From: Bacilli bacterium
Lineage (GTDB): Bacteria; Bacillota_I; Bacilli_A; RF39; UBA660
Length of the DNA stretch: 29,500 nt
NCBI GenBank assembly: GCA_017888105.1
Contig: JAGHGS010000079.1
Location: forward strand, 1 to 29,500
Direction of reading: 5' to 3'
A model generated the notes under the pieces. That model had not been told where the DNA came from. It ran no database searches and saw only the letters and a program-made list of their open reading frames with translations. Positions within the stretch are counted from its first letter, which is position 1, and each line of letters opens with the position of its first letter. This document shows, piece after piece, positions 22,042 through 29,310 of the stretch. Both the position numbers and the translations under genes were made by a program.

Positions 22042-23956
22042 ATCTAGTTAGGGATTTATAAAAAGATAGGTTTTCTATATAATTATTTAAATTAAAGATT
22101 ATTTTATATAAATCTTTTAATATTCCTAGTTCAAATTTTAATCTATCACTGACATTTATTTTACCAATATAAGATTTTTTATCAGGATAACAAAACTTGT
22201 TTTGAAATATTTTTTCTTGCCAGTAAAGCATCACTAAAGCAATTTCTTGTTCTACCTCTTTTTTAGTATGTGTATCAATATCATATAAATCTATTAAAGT
22301 ATAAATTTGTTCTAATACTTCATTAATTGTAGGAATCGTTTTAACTTGTATTTCTTTTTCTTCATAGGTTGGATAGTTTTTGGTTATATTTATTAGAGAT
22401 GTATATTCTTCATATTCCTCACATTTTAATAAAAATATATTTAAAGAGCTTGCTAACTTTCTTTTTAAATCAAAGATATCATCTAATATGATTAGGTCAT
22501 CAAGCATATACGATTTTATTAGTTTTTCGATGTGCTCTTTTAATTTTAATAAGCATTGGGTCTCATTCATTAATTTTTCTTTAATTCTGGGATGACATTT
22601 TTCTAATTCTTCTTTAATACTTTCGATTTGATTTGTTAAAAACATGAGCAATTCATGATATGGTTTTATGGCTTGAAATTTTTGGTTATACTTAGTAAGA
22701 ATTTGATAAGCATTATCAAGGCTATATTGCTTTCTTAATAAAGGATTGTCGGCATTTTTCTTTAAATTGTCAATAAAATCATTTAATTCCTTTATTATTT
22801 TCTTTTTTAATCGTTTATCATTTATTATTTGTAAATAATTTAAGATAGATTTCATGTTATCAGGAATTAAATATTTATCTTGGAATGGATTTTCTAAAAT
22901 AGCAATCATTTCCTCTATTTTAGCTATTGTTTCTTTTATTTTGGCTTGTTCTTGTAATTCTTCTTTTATTTTTCTTAGTTTTTCTTTTACTTCTAGGGTT
23001 TTACCAAAAATGTTAGGCGTACACGATAAAGAAAAATTTTCATGATATTTAGGCTTATAACTATTAATACGCTCATATTCTTGATTTATATCTCCTAATT
23101 GTTTAAATATTTTATCTTCAAAATAAGGGTTTATTTTAGCATTTAAATTTATAATTTCATTTACTATATCCCATAATTCGGCATTGGTTTTTAGACTTTC
23201 TATATGATATCCTGGTTCATAAATGATGGGGTAGGATATCATTTCTATTAATTGCGTAATTTCTGGGGCATAAAAAGTCATTTTAACTTCTAATTTATTA
23301 AAATGGTAATAATTTAGAGACATTAATAGAGACATAGAAGGATTTATTAATATGGCGTGATTTATTAATGTGGCACGAGGTAGGTTAGCATTAATCTTTT
23401 TTATAGTGCTTGGTAAAGTAATAGTTCCGGTAAATTTTTTGTCGGAGTCATCTATAAATGTACTGCAAAGAGCATTAATCTCTTCTAAGCCTTCCTGAAA
23501 AGTGATGTCCTTTGTCATAATTGGATTATCACTTAAAGCGGTTATATTCAAGTTTTTAATCGGTCCGGTTATTTCTTCAATACTATTGCTTCTAAAAGCA
23601 AATTCGCATATTGTTACCGGACTATTAAAATGAAGAGAAGTTAAGTTATTTAGGAGAAAAGCATCAGCTTCTATTATTTTTAGCGAGCTAGGAAATGTTA
23701 CTTTTTTTAAACCGTAACCAGCAAAAACGTTCTTTCCTATTGTAGTTACTCCTTCCGGTATTACTATTTCCCGGTCTTTTCTCATATAACCTATTAATTT
23801 ATTTTCACCAGTTTCACTGTTTTTTTCAACAATAAAATCACCCATTCGCTCTTTTTCAACGTCATTTATGCGATAATATTTATTATATCTTTCTACACGA
23901 GTAAGCGATAAGTGTTTTAAACTTTCTCTATCACTGGGCATCATTAAACTGTTCAT
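22040..23956 (-). CDS. BspA-type leucine-rich-repeat and coiled-coil protein
   Basis: A 638-residue protein without signal peptide or membrane segment. After about 45 residues, the region to about 200 has BspA/LRR_5-type repeats: EIVIPEGVTTIGKNVFAGYG, LKKVTFPSSLKIIEADAFLL, then a repeat lying on SPVTICEFAFRSNSI and ITLPSTIKKINA. The remaining 400 residues are Lys/Glu/Ile-rich and strongly helical (KVKEKLRKIKEELQEQAK-like, LEKCHPRIKEKLM), probably long coiled coils. BspA repeats mediate protein binding. ATG start with AGAGGTG 5 nt upstream. Unusual in being apparently cytoplasmic. Confidence 0.7.
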   Translation of the reverse strand: MNSLMMPSDRESLKHLSLTRVERYNKYYRINDVEKERMGDFIVEKNSETGENKLIGYMRKDREIVIPEGVTTIGKNVFAGYGLKKVTFPSSLKIIEADAFLLNNLTSLHFNSPVTICEFAFRSNSIEEITGPIKNLNITALSDNPIMTKDITFQEGLEEINALCSTFIDDSDKKFTGTITLPSTIKKINANLPRATLINHAILINPSMSLLMSLNYYHFNKLEVKMTFYAPEITQLIEMISYPIIYEPGYHIESLKTNAELWDIVNEIINLNAKINPYFEDKIFKQLGDINQEYERINSYKPKYHENFSLSCTPNIFGKTLEVKEKLRKIKEELQEQAKIKETIAKIEEMIAILENPFQDKYLIPDNMKSILNYLQIINDKRLKKKIIKELNDFIDNLKKNADNPLLRKQYSLDNAYQILTKYNQKFQAIKPYHELLMFLTNQIESIKEELEKCHPRIKEKLMNETQCLLKLKEHIEKLIKSYMLDDLIILDDIFDLKRKLASSLNIFLLKCEEYEEYTSLINITKNYPTYEEKEIQVKTIPTINEVLEQIYTLIDLYDIDTHTKKEVEQEIALVMLYWQEKIFQNKFCYPDKKSYIGKINVSDRLKFELGILKDLYKIIFNLNNYIENLSFYKSLTR

Positions 23957-24030
23957 ACATACACCTCTTTGTAAGAAATATTATAGTATAGCAGTTATTC
24001 GTTGTCAAAAGAAAAAAGTGGCGAACCACT
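23952..24030 (-). repeat. Duplicated terminator-promoter-RBS module, copy A
   Basis: About 79 bp that recur at 25603-25685 in the same orientation with roughly 85-90% identity by eye. It contains, in minus-strand order, the ATPase terminator (stem AGTGG/CCACT with a TTCG loop, then six T), a consensus promoter (-35 TTGACA at 24003-24008, 17 bp, -10 TATAAT at 23980-23985), the AGAGGTG ribosome binding site and the ATG of the LRR gene (23956). Confidence 0.8.
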
Positions 24031-24047
24031 TTTTAGAATAGTATTTT

Positions 24048-25298
24048 TTAATAATTCAAACTATCCTGATCTAATAAAAAGTCAAATATGCTCATAATAA
24101 TAATTCCATCTTCATTCCTAGTTCTTTTTATGTAATCTTTCACAATTATTATTTTCTTAAAAGAATCATTAATTTTAAGTAGCGGTCTTTCTTCTTGCAT
24201 TCGTTTATCATCATTTTCCATATTAAATGCTGATTGAATATAGATTTTGTTATTTCCTTTGTTTGCAATAAAATCTACTTCTAGTTGCTTATAGGTAATT
24301 TTATTGTTCTTTTTTTCCTTTGTTTCTATTACACCAACATCAACATGATATCCTCTTCTTTTTAATTCTAAATAGATGACATTTTCCATAATATGAGTCT
24401 CTTCATTTTGACGGAAATTGATAAATGAATTGCGTAAACCTAAATCGCTAAAGTAGAACTTATATGGGGTACTCATATATTTTTTGCCTTTTACATCATA
24501 TCTTTCTGCTTTTTCAATCAGAAATGCTTCTTCTAAATATTTCAGATATGTACTAATTGTTTTTGGGTCTATATTTATTCCGGCACTTGATTTAAAAGTG
24601 TCTGAAAGTTTCTTTGGATTTGATAAAGAACCAATACTTGAAGATATTATTTCAATTAAAGTTGTTAATTTATCGTCATTTTTTATGTTATTTTTTTCCA
24701 AAACATCATTTATATAAACATTTTTTTGTTGGTCTTTTAAATAGTCCATTTTTCTTTCGTCGCTATTCATAGTAACTACTAGTGGTAATCCACCATAAGT
24801 AATATATTCTAGCCAACCATCTAACTTATCCTTATTATATGCAGACATAAATTCCAAATAAGAAAGTGGGTAAATTCTTATTTCTTCTCCCCTGCCTCTA
24901 AATTCGGTAATAATATCTGTTGATAAAAATTTTGAATTGCTGCCAGTTACATATATATCAATATTAGGAATTCTGAGTAACCCATTTAATACACCTTCAA
25001 AATTCTTTACTAATTGGATTTCATCTAAAATAACATAGTATATTGCACTGTCTATTATTTTTTCTTTTATATACTTACTTAAATTTTGTGGCTCTAATAG
25101 TTCTTCGTTATCTGAATCATCTAAGGCTATTTTGATGATATGGTCTTCTAAGACACCATTATTTAGAAGATAAGCGCAAAAAATATTATTTAATAAATAT
25201 GATTTACCACAACGGCGAATGCCTGTTACTACTTTTATTAGTCCATCATTTTCAGCATTGATTAGTTTATTTAAGTAATAATCTCTTTTTATTTCCAT
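24048..25298 (-). CDS. ATP-binding protein, AAA_14 with C-terminal DUF4143
   Basis: A 416-residue protein. IKVVTGIRRCGKSYLLNNIF is the Walker A region typical of AAA_14, YYVILDEIQLVKNFEGVLNG is Walker B, and IDIYVTGSNSKFLSTDIITE is sensor 1; EFRGRGEEIRIYPLSYLEFM and YGGLPLVV are further family signatures. The C-terminal half (about 200-416) is the DUF4143 nuclease-like domain, with LYLELKRRGYHVDVG-like ENVIYLELKRRG and EVDFIANKGNNKIYIQSAF (E-x-D-F-I ... I-Q). The family is common in mobile and variable regions; its role is unknown. AGAAGGAG precedes ATG. It is flanked by the duplicated 80-bp module. Confidence 0.9.
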   Translation of the reverse strand: MEIKRDYYLNKLINAENDGLIKVVTGIRRCGKSYLLNNIFCAYLLNNGVLEDHIIKIALDDSDNEELLEPQNLSKYIKEKIIDSAIYYVILDEIQLVKNFEGVLNGLLRIPNIDIYVTGSNSKFLSTDIITEFRGRGEEIRIYPLSYLEFMSAYNKDKLDGWLEYITYGGLPLVVTMNSDERKMDYLKDQQKNVYINDVLEKNNIKNDDKLTTLIEIISSSIGSLSNPKKLSDTFKSSAGINIDPKTISTYLKYLEEAFLIEKAERYDVKGKKYMSTPYKFYFSDLGLRNSFINFRQNEETHIMENVIYLELKRRGYHVDVGVIETKEKKNNKITYKQLEVDFIANKGNNKIYIQSAFNMENDDKRMQEERPLLKINDSFKKIIIVKDYIKRTRNEDGIIIMSIFDFLLDQDSLNY

Positions 25299-25320
25299 AA
25301 TCTACTCCTTCTATATATTT

Positions 25321-25349
25321 ATTATACATTATTTATTTTTCTTTTTCAA
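25321..25349 (-). promoter_or_regulatory. Promoter of the AAA_14/DUF4143 gene
   Basis: -35 TTGAAA (25344-25349), 17-bp spacer, -10 TATAAT (25321-25326) on the minus strand; 22 nt to the ATG. A perfect 18-bp inverted repeat begins 3 bp upstream. Confidence 0.65.
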
Positions 25350-25351
25350 TG

Positions 25352-25396
25352 TTCTATTCCAAAAAAACTGTAAAGTAGAGTTTTTTTGGAATAGAA
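25352..25396. repeat. Perfect 18-bp inverted repeat upstream of the ATPase
   Basis: TTCTATTCCAAAAAAACT (25352-25369) and its exact complement (25379-25396) around a 9-nt loop. No T-run follows outside the stem on either strand, so it is not a standard terminator. It could be a protein site, an RNA processing signal or a remnant of a mobile element. Confidence 0.75.
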
Positions 25397-25397
25397 T

Positions 25398-25445
25398 AAA
25401 AGAGCTGTTGGAAAAACAAATGATTATTTCCAAACAACCTCTTTT
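25398..25445. repeat. Second, bipartite inverted repeat
   Basis: AAAAGAG/CTCTTTT (25398-25404 with 25439-25445) and, inside, TTGGAAA/TTTCCAA (25408-25414 with 25427-25433), separated by small internal loops. It starts one base after the first inverted repeat, giving two adjacent cruciform-capable structures in the 387-bp gap between the ATPase and HD genes. Confidence 0.55.
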
Positions 25446-25448
25446 TAT

Positions 25449-25607
25449 CTAGGTAGTGATACGACCTCGTTTCTTGGGCAAAAAAATAAGGTTCATATCA
25501 TTTTGCACTTTTTCTATTGTCTTTTTCGGTATATATTTGCTAATTTTATCTTATGGTTTAGAAACTCCATTCCATCTTATACTAGAATAATCTTGATAGT
25601 TATTCAT
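25449..25607 (-). pseudogene. Interrupted small ORF behind module copy B
   Basis: From the ATG at 25607 (RBS AGAGGTG) reading gives 18 residues (MNNYQDYSSIRWNGVSKP), a TAA, then 33 more in-frame codons (DKISKYIPKKTIEKVQNDMN then LIFLPKKRGRITT) before TAG. The continuation looks protein-like. It is either a decayed small gene with one nonsense change or an 18-residue peptide. The promoter in copy B is degraded (-35 TTGACG, -10 TACAAT), which fits decay. No family recognised. Confidence 0.4.
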
Positions 25608-25685
25608 ACATACACCTCTTTTGTAAGTAAATATTGTAGTATAGCAGTTATTCTTCGTCAAAAGAAAAAAAGTGGTGTTACCACT
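25603..25685 (-). repeat. Duplicated terminator-promoter-RBS module, copy B
   Basis: About 83 bp matching 23952-24030. It holds the HD-gene terminator (stem AGTGG/CCACT, 5-nt loop, then a T-run), a promoter whose boxes have each lost a consensus base (TTGACG, TACAAT), the AGAGGTG ribosome binding site and an ATG at 25607. Confidence 0.8.
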
Positions 25686-26230
25686 TAATTTTTAAATAAA
25701 ATAATATTAAATACTAGTAAGACTGCGACATTAAAAGCATATGTAAATTGGAATCGTTCACATTCTACTAAAGATACTAAAAGATCCGCTAGACATATAA
25801 TCCATCCTTCTTTACTTTTGGGCTTAAATTCTTTAATGCTTGCTTTTTCATGACGATTCACAAATGGAAAAATCTTTTTTATTAAAACATGATGGAACAT
25901 ATGAGTTTTTATTGCTTCTGCTTCTTTGTCTGTTACATTAAAATATTTTTTAGCATTATTTGACGCAGTAACCGGATGCTTTAGATAAGAATTTTCTGGG
26001 CTATCTTTCCGTGTACCAAAAAAGAAATCATGAAGTAATCCTGCTCTTGATACACTTTTTAAATCAGCTTTAAAAAATTTCCCTAGTCGATAACTTAATT
26101 TAGCAACTCTTAAAGAATGTTCGTATTTACTGGTTCCATGATGTAAATCTTTTTTTGTTTCTAAGAAATGTTCATCTTCTAATATATCACACACATATTT
26201 ATCAAACTCGCATTTTAAACGTTTCGTCAT
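25685..26230 (-). CDS. HD-domain phosphohydrolase
   Basis: A 181-residue protein with a metal-dependent HD fold: YEHSLRVAKLSYRLGKFF (first His), RAGLLHDFFFG (His-Asp), SYLKHPVTASNNAKKYF and EAIKTHMFHH (later His residues), and CLADLLVSLVE (closing Asp). This set fits a hydrolase acting on phosphoesters or nucleotides; the substrate is not evident. The last 20 residues (FNVAVLLVFNIILF) are hydrophobic and may attach it to the membrane. AGGAG lies about 9 nt before ATG. It has its own promoter, and its terminator belongs to the duplicated module. Confidence 0.82.
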   Translation of the reverse strand: MTKRLKCEFDKYVCDILEDEHFLETKKDLHHGTSKYEHSLRVAKLSYRLGKFFKADLKSVSRAGLLHDFFFGTRKDSPENSYLKHPVTASNNAKKYFNVTDKEAEAIKTHMFHHVLIKKIFPFVNRHEKASIKEFKPKSKEGWIICLADLLVSLVECERFQFTYAFNVAVLLVFNIILFKN

Positions 26231-26267
26231 CTTTTCAACTCCTACTTTTTATTTTGCGACTATTAAC

Positions 26268-26296
26268 ATTATAGTAAATTATACTTATTTTGTAAA
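26268..26296 (-). promoter_or_regulatory. HD gene promoter
   Basis: -35 TTTACA (26291-26296), 17-bp spacer, -10 TATAAT (26268-26273) on the minus strand; 37 nt to the ATG, one of the longer leaders here. Confidence 0.6.
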
Positions 26297-26345
26297 GGAT
26301 AAATGATTAGATTAATCGTTGTTTTTTATTTCATTTATTTTTCTG

Positions 26346-26368
26346 AAATAAAAAACCCAAAAGGGCTT
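26346..26368 (-). terminator. Fic gene terminator
   Basis: Stem AAGCCC/GGGTTT (26363-26368 with 26353-26358), 4-nt loop, T-rich tail on the minus strand, about 100 bp after the Fic stop. A further TTTATTTCA/TGAAATAAA inverted repeat overlaps the tail (about 26325-26352). The 237-bp gap between the HD and Fic genes holds nothing else that I can see except the HD promoter. Confidence 0.6.
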
Positions 26369-26467
26369 AATTTCGTTATTTGCAACCCCCTAATTGCTCA
26401 TAACTGTCTTAATTATAGCATATTTCTCTATAAAAGCCAAAAATAGTCGGGAGTTATTCTCGACTAT

Positions 26468-27004
26468 TTAATCTTCCGTTTCATAATAATATGATGTCTC
26501 TATTCCTTTGAATATAGTGTTTAAGCTTAAATCATCCGTTAAATTATTTTCAATTAACGTTTTAATTTCTAAAGTATTTACCGGACTTCTTTCCATCGCT
26601 TGTAAGTATAATTTCTTATCTATTTTTTCCCAATCAACTATTTTATTTAAGTTTTTCTTTAATATTAAATCTAACCAAATTCTTGTACTTCTTCCATTTC
26701 CTTCTAAAAAGGGATGTGCTATATTCATTTCGACATATTTATCAATAATATCGTCTAAACTAGATTCACTCATGGTTTCAATTTTCTTTAATATATCTTC
26801 TAGATACAAAGAATTAGCAAATCGAAAATTACCTTTGGAAATATTTTCTTTTCTAATAATACCTGCAAAGTCATATAAATCATTAAATAGATATTTATGT
26901 ATCTGTTGTAATCCTTTTACTGTTCCTACCTCAATTTTATTAATATCTCCACTTGTAAATAATCTTTTAGCATTCTCTAAACTTTTTTCATCAATCTTAT
27001 TCAT
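26468..27004 (-). CDS. Fic-domain protein, probable class III AMP-transferase
   Basis: A 178-residue protein with the full Fic motif HPFLEGNGRSTR (about residues 96-107): catalytic His, anion-binding GNGR and the second Arg that self-inhibition targets. The flap/target-docking region lies around NISKGNFRFANSLYL. Fic enzymes AMPylate hydroxyls of proteins such as gyrase or themselves. The C-terminus, GIETSYYYETED, resembles the inhibitory helix of class III Fic proteins, (S/T)xxxE(G/N), with Glu at about 175, but Thr stands where Gly/Asn is usual. No small antitoxin gene lies next to it, consistent with self-inhibition. ATG preceded by GGTGAT. Confidence 0.88.
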   Translation of the reverse strand: MNKIDEKSLENAKRLFTSGDINKIEVGTVKGLQQIHKYLFNDLYDFAGIIRKENISKGNFRFANSLYLEDILKKIETMSESSLDDIIDKYVEMNIAHPFLEGNGRSTRIWLDLILKKNLNKIVDWEKIDKKLYLQAMERSPVNTLEIKTLIENNLTDDLSLNTIFKGIETSYYYETED

Positions 27005-27065
27005 TTTATCACCACATTTTTATATTATTATTTTATCAAATAACTCAGTTAAAATCTAGTATTTT

Positions 27066-27093
27066 AAAAAAACAAGCATCATACGATACTTGT
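27066..27093 (-). terminator. clpB terminator
   Basis: Nine-pair stem ACAAGTATC/GATGCTTGT (27085-27093 with 27072-27080, one G-U), 4-nt loop, T-run on the minus strand. The stem reaches into the TAA stop. Confidence 0.8.
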
Positions 27094-29195
27094 TAATTTA
27101 ATACTAATTTATCATCTTTTACATCAACCGTAATCGTTTCATTGTATTTAATTTCGTCTTTAATGATTTTATCCGCGATTAATGTTTCAATATTGTGAGT
27201 AACATATCTTTTAATTGGTCTTGCACCGTAGGCCTCTTCATATGAGTGTTCAATGATATAATCTTTGGCTTTCTTGGTAAGTTCAAGATGTAAGTTGATA
27301 TTTTTAAGTCTTCTCTCTGTTTCATGAATAATTTTATCAAGGATACTATAAACAACATCTTTTCCTAATGATTTAAAGATAACAATTTCATCAATACGGT
27401 TAATAAATTCTGGACGGAATGTTCTTTTTAGAGCTTCCATTACTTTTGATTCACTATTATCTTCATTATCTAATATATATTCACTACCTAAGTTTGATGT
27501 CATAATGATAATGGTATTTTTAAAGTCTACTAGTTTACCAGTACTATCGGTAATTCGACCATCATCTAATATTTGAAGTAATATGTTAAATACATCAGGA
27601 TGAGCTTTTTCTATTTCATCAAATAAAACAATACTATACGGATTACGTCTTACCGCTTCTGTTAGTTCTCCGCCTTCATCATATCCAACATATCCTGGAG
27701 GAGCTCCAAGAAGTCTAGATACATTAAAGGCTTCCATATATTCAGAACAGTCTATTCTTACCATATGACGTTCATCATCAAATAGTTCATATGCTAAGGC
27801 TTTCGCTAGTTCGGTTTTACCTACTCCAGTTGGACCCATAAATATAAATGAACCGATTGGTCGATTTGGATCTTTGATACCACTTCGAGCCCTTATAATT
27901 GCATCACTGACAACACACACTGCCTCATCTTGGCCAATTACTCTTTTCTTTAGATTTGACTCTAGATTAAGTAGTTTTTCTTTTTCTCCACTTACCAGCT
28001 TTTGCACTGGTATGTTGGTCCATTTCGCAACGATTCTTGCAATATCTTCGTCTGTTACCGTATCACTTAACATTTGTGAGTCAATTTTTTTTCTTAAAGT
28101 TTCTAGTTCCGTTTCAAGTTTTGGAATTTCTCCATGACGAAGACGAGCTGCTGTTTCTAAATCATAATTATTTTCAGCTGTTTCAAGTTTAAATCTAGCA
28201 CTATCTAACTCTTCTTTTTTCTTGTTAATATCATCATTTAAACTCTTTTCTTCTTCCCATTTGGAACGCATCTTCGTCTCTTCTTCTTTTAGACTGGCAA
28301 TTTCATTATCTAATTCTTCTCTACGTCTTTTCGATAATTCATCTTTTTCTTTCTTAATTGCTTCTCTTTCAATTTCTAAACTCATAATTTTACGAGTTAA
28401 GGTATCGAGTTCCGTTGGAACGGATGCCATTTGCATTTTTATCGTAGCACAGGCTTCATCTACTAAATCAATTGCTTTATCTGGTAGATATCTATCAGTT
28501 ATATAACGGTCACTTAGCGTAGCTGCGCTAATTAAAGCACTATCTTTAATGTTTACGCTGTGGAATAGTTCAAATTTTTCTTTTAAACCACGAAGGATTG
28601 TGATTGTATCTTCAACATTTGGTTCTTTAACTTGAATTTTTTGCAGACGTCTTTCTAGAGCACCATCTTTTTCAATATATTTACGATATTCATTTAAGGT
28701 GGTTGCACCAATTAGTCTAATTTCACCACGCGCAAGCATTGGTTTTAACATGTTACCAGCGTCCATAGCACCTTCAGCGCCAGCTCCGACAATCATGTGT
28801 ATTTCATCTATAAATAATATAATATCCCCATTCGAATCACTAATTTCTTTTAGGACTTTCTTTAGACGTTCCTCGAATTCACCACGATATTTAGCACCTG
28901 CTATAAGTGCACCTAAATCAAGTGACCAGATTCTTTTTCCTTTTAGGGTACTTGGAACATCCCCTTTTACGATACGTGATGCAAGGCCTTCGACAATTGC
29001 TGTTTTACCTACACCAGGTTCACCAATTAAAACGGGATTATTCTTTGTTTTTCTTGATAAAACTCGAATAATACTACGTATTTCTTCATCTCTACCAATT
29101 ACTGGGTCAACCTTATTATTTTTTACTGCTTCAGTAATATCACGTCCATATTTTTCTAAAACATTTTCGTTTTCTTCCCCCATATTAGGATACAT
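27093..29195 (-). CDS. clpB: ClpB disaggregase lacking the N-terminal domain
   Basis: A 700-residue Hsp100 that works with DnaK to dissolve aggregates. NBD1 has GEPGVGKT (about residue 60), ILFIDEIHMIVGAG and LERRLQKI; the long ClpB-type coiled-coil middle domain runs about 260-390; NBD2 has GPTGVGKTELAKAL, IVLFDEIEKAHPDVFNILLQ and PEFINRIDEIVIF. The ClpP-docking loop is absent (TSNLGSEYILDN has no LGF/VGF-type tripeptide), as expected of a disaggregase. Usual length is about 860; here the whole Clp_N domain is missing and translation starts just before NBD1, with GAAGGTG at the ATG and a consensus promoter right upstream, so this is the true start rather than a truncation. Confidence 0.95.
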   Translation of the reverse strand: MYPNMGEENENVLEKYGRDITEAVKNNKVDPVIGRDEEIRSIIRVLSRKTKNNPVLIGEPGVGKTAIVEGLASRIVKGDVPSTLKGKRIWSLDLGALIAGAKYRGEFEERLKKVLKEISDSNGDIILFIDEIHMIVGAGAEGAMDAGNMLKPMLARGEIRLIGATTLNEYRKYIEKDGALERRLQKIQVKEPNVEDTITILRGLKEKFELFHSVNIKDSALISAATLSDRYITDRYLPDKAIDLVDEACATIKMQMASVPTELDTLTRKIMSLEIEREAIKKEKDELSKRRREELDNEIASLKEEETKMRSKWEEEKSLNDDINKKKEELDSARFKLETAENNYDLETAARLRHGEIPKLETELETLRKKIDSQMLSDTVTDEDIARIVAKWTNIPVQKLVSGEKEKLLNLESNLKKRVIGQDEAVCVVSDAIIRARSGIKDPNRPIGSFIFMGPTGVGKTELAKALAYELFDDERHMVRIDCSEYMEAFNVSRLLGAPPGYVGYDEGGELTEAVRRNPYSIVLFDEIEKAHPDVFNILLQILDDGRITDSTGKLVDFKNTIIIMTSNLGSEYILDNEDNSESKVMEALKRTFRPEFINRIDEIVIFKSLGKDVVYSILDKIIHETERRLKNINLHLELTKKAKDYIIEHSYEEAYGARPIKRYVTHNIETLIADKIIKDEIKYNETITVDVKDDKLVLN

Positions 29196-29224
29196 ATTAA
29201 CACCTTCTTTCTATTACGAAATAG

Positions 29225-29253
29225 ATTATAGCATAAAAATTAGCACTTGTCAA
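29225..29253 (-). promoter_or_regulatory. clpB promoter
   Basis: -35 TTGACA (29248-29253), 17-bp spacer, -10 TATAAT (29225-29230) on the minus strand, both perfect consensus; 29 nt to the ATG. Confidence 0.85.
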
Positions 29254-29266
29254 TATCAAGTGCTAA
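29240..29266. promoter_or_regulatory. CIRCE element (HrcA operator)
   Basis: TTAGCACTT - 9 nt - AAGTGCTAA, a perfect inverted repeat. It matches the CIRCE consensus TTAGCACTC-N9-GAGTGCTAA except for one symmetric change in each arm. It covers the clpB -35 box and spacer, so HrcA binding would block RNA polymerase; clpB should be heat-shock induced. Confidence 0.92.
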
Positions 29267-29279
29267 TTTGCCAGGATAA

Positions 29280-29310
29280 ACGCATGAGTTTTTAAAACTT
29301 ATGTGTTTTT
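29280..29310. terminator. 13-bp palindrome at the end of the transposase-like gene
   Basis: Arms 29280-29292 and 29294-29306 pair over 13 positions (two G-U) around a single centre base; in practice a small A/T loop forms. It contains the TAA stop of the transposase-like ORF. T5 follows on the plus strand; the minus strand has only TTTATCC. It could be a terminator or part of the end of an insertion sequence. Confidence 0.45.

Noticed and set aside
26508..27059. 183-codon plus-strand ORF opposite the Fic gene
   Set aside because: Complement of the Fic gene with its clear catalytic motif; no RBS and no protein-like pattern.
28699..29295. 198-codon plus-strand ORF opposite clpB
   Set aside because: Mirror of the ClpB NBD1 coding sequence; it would also run through the CIRCE and promoter of clpB.
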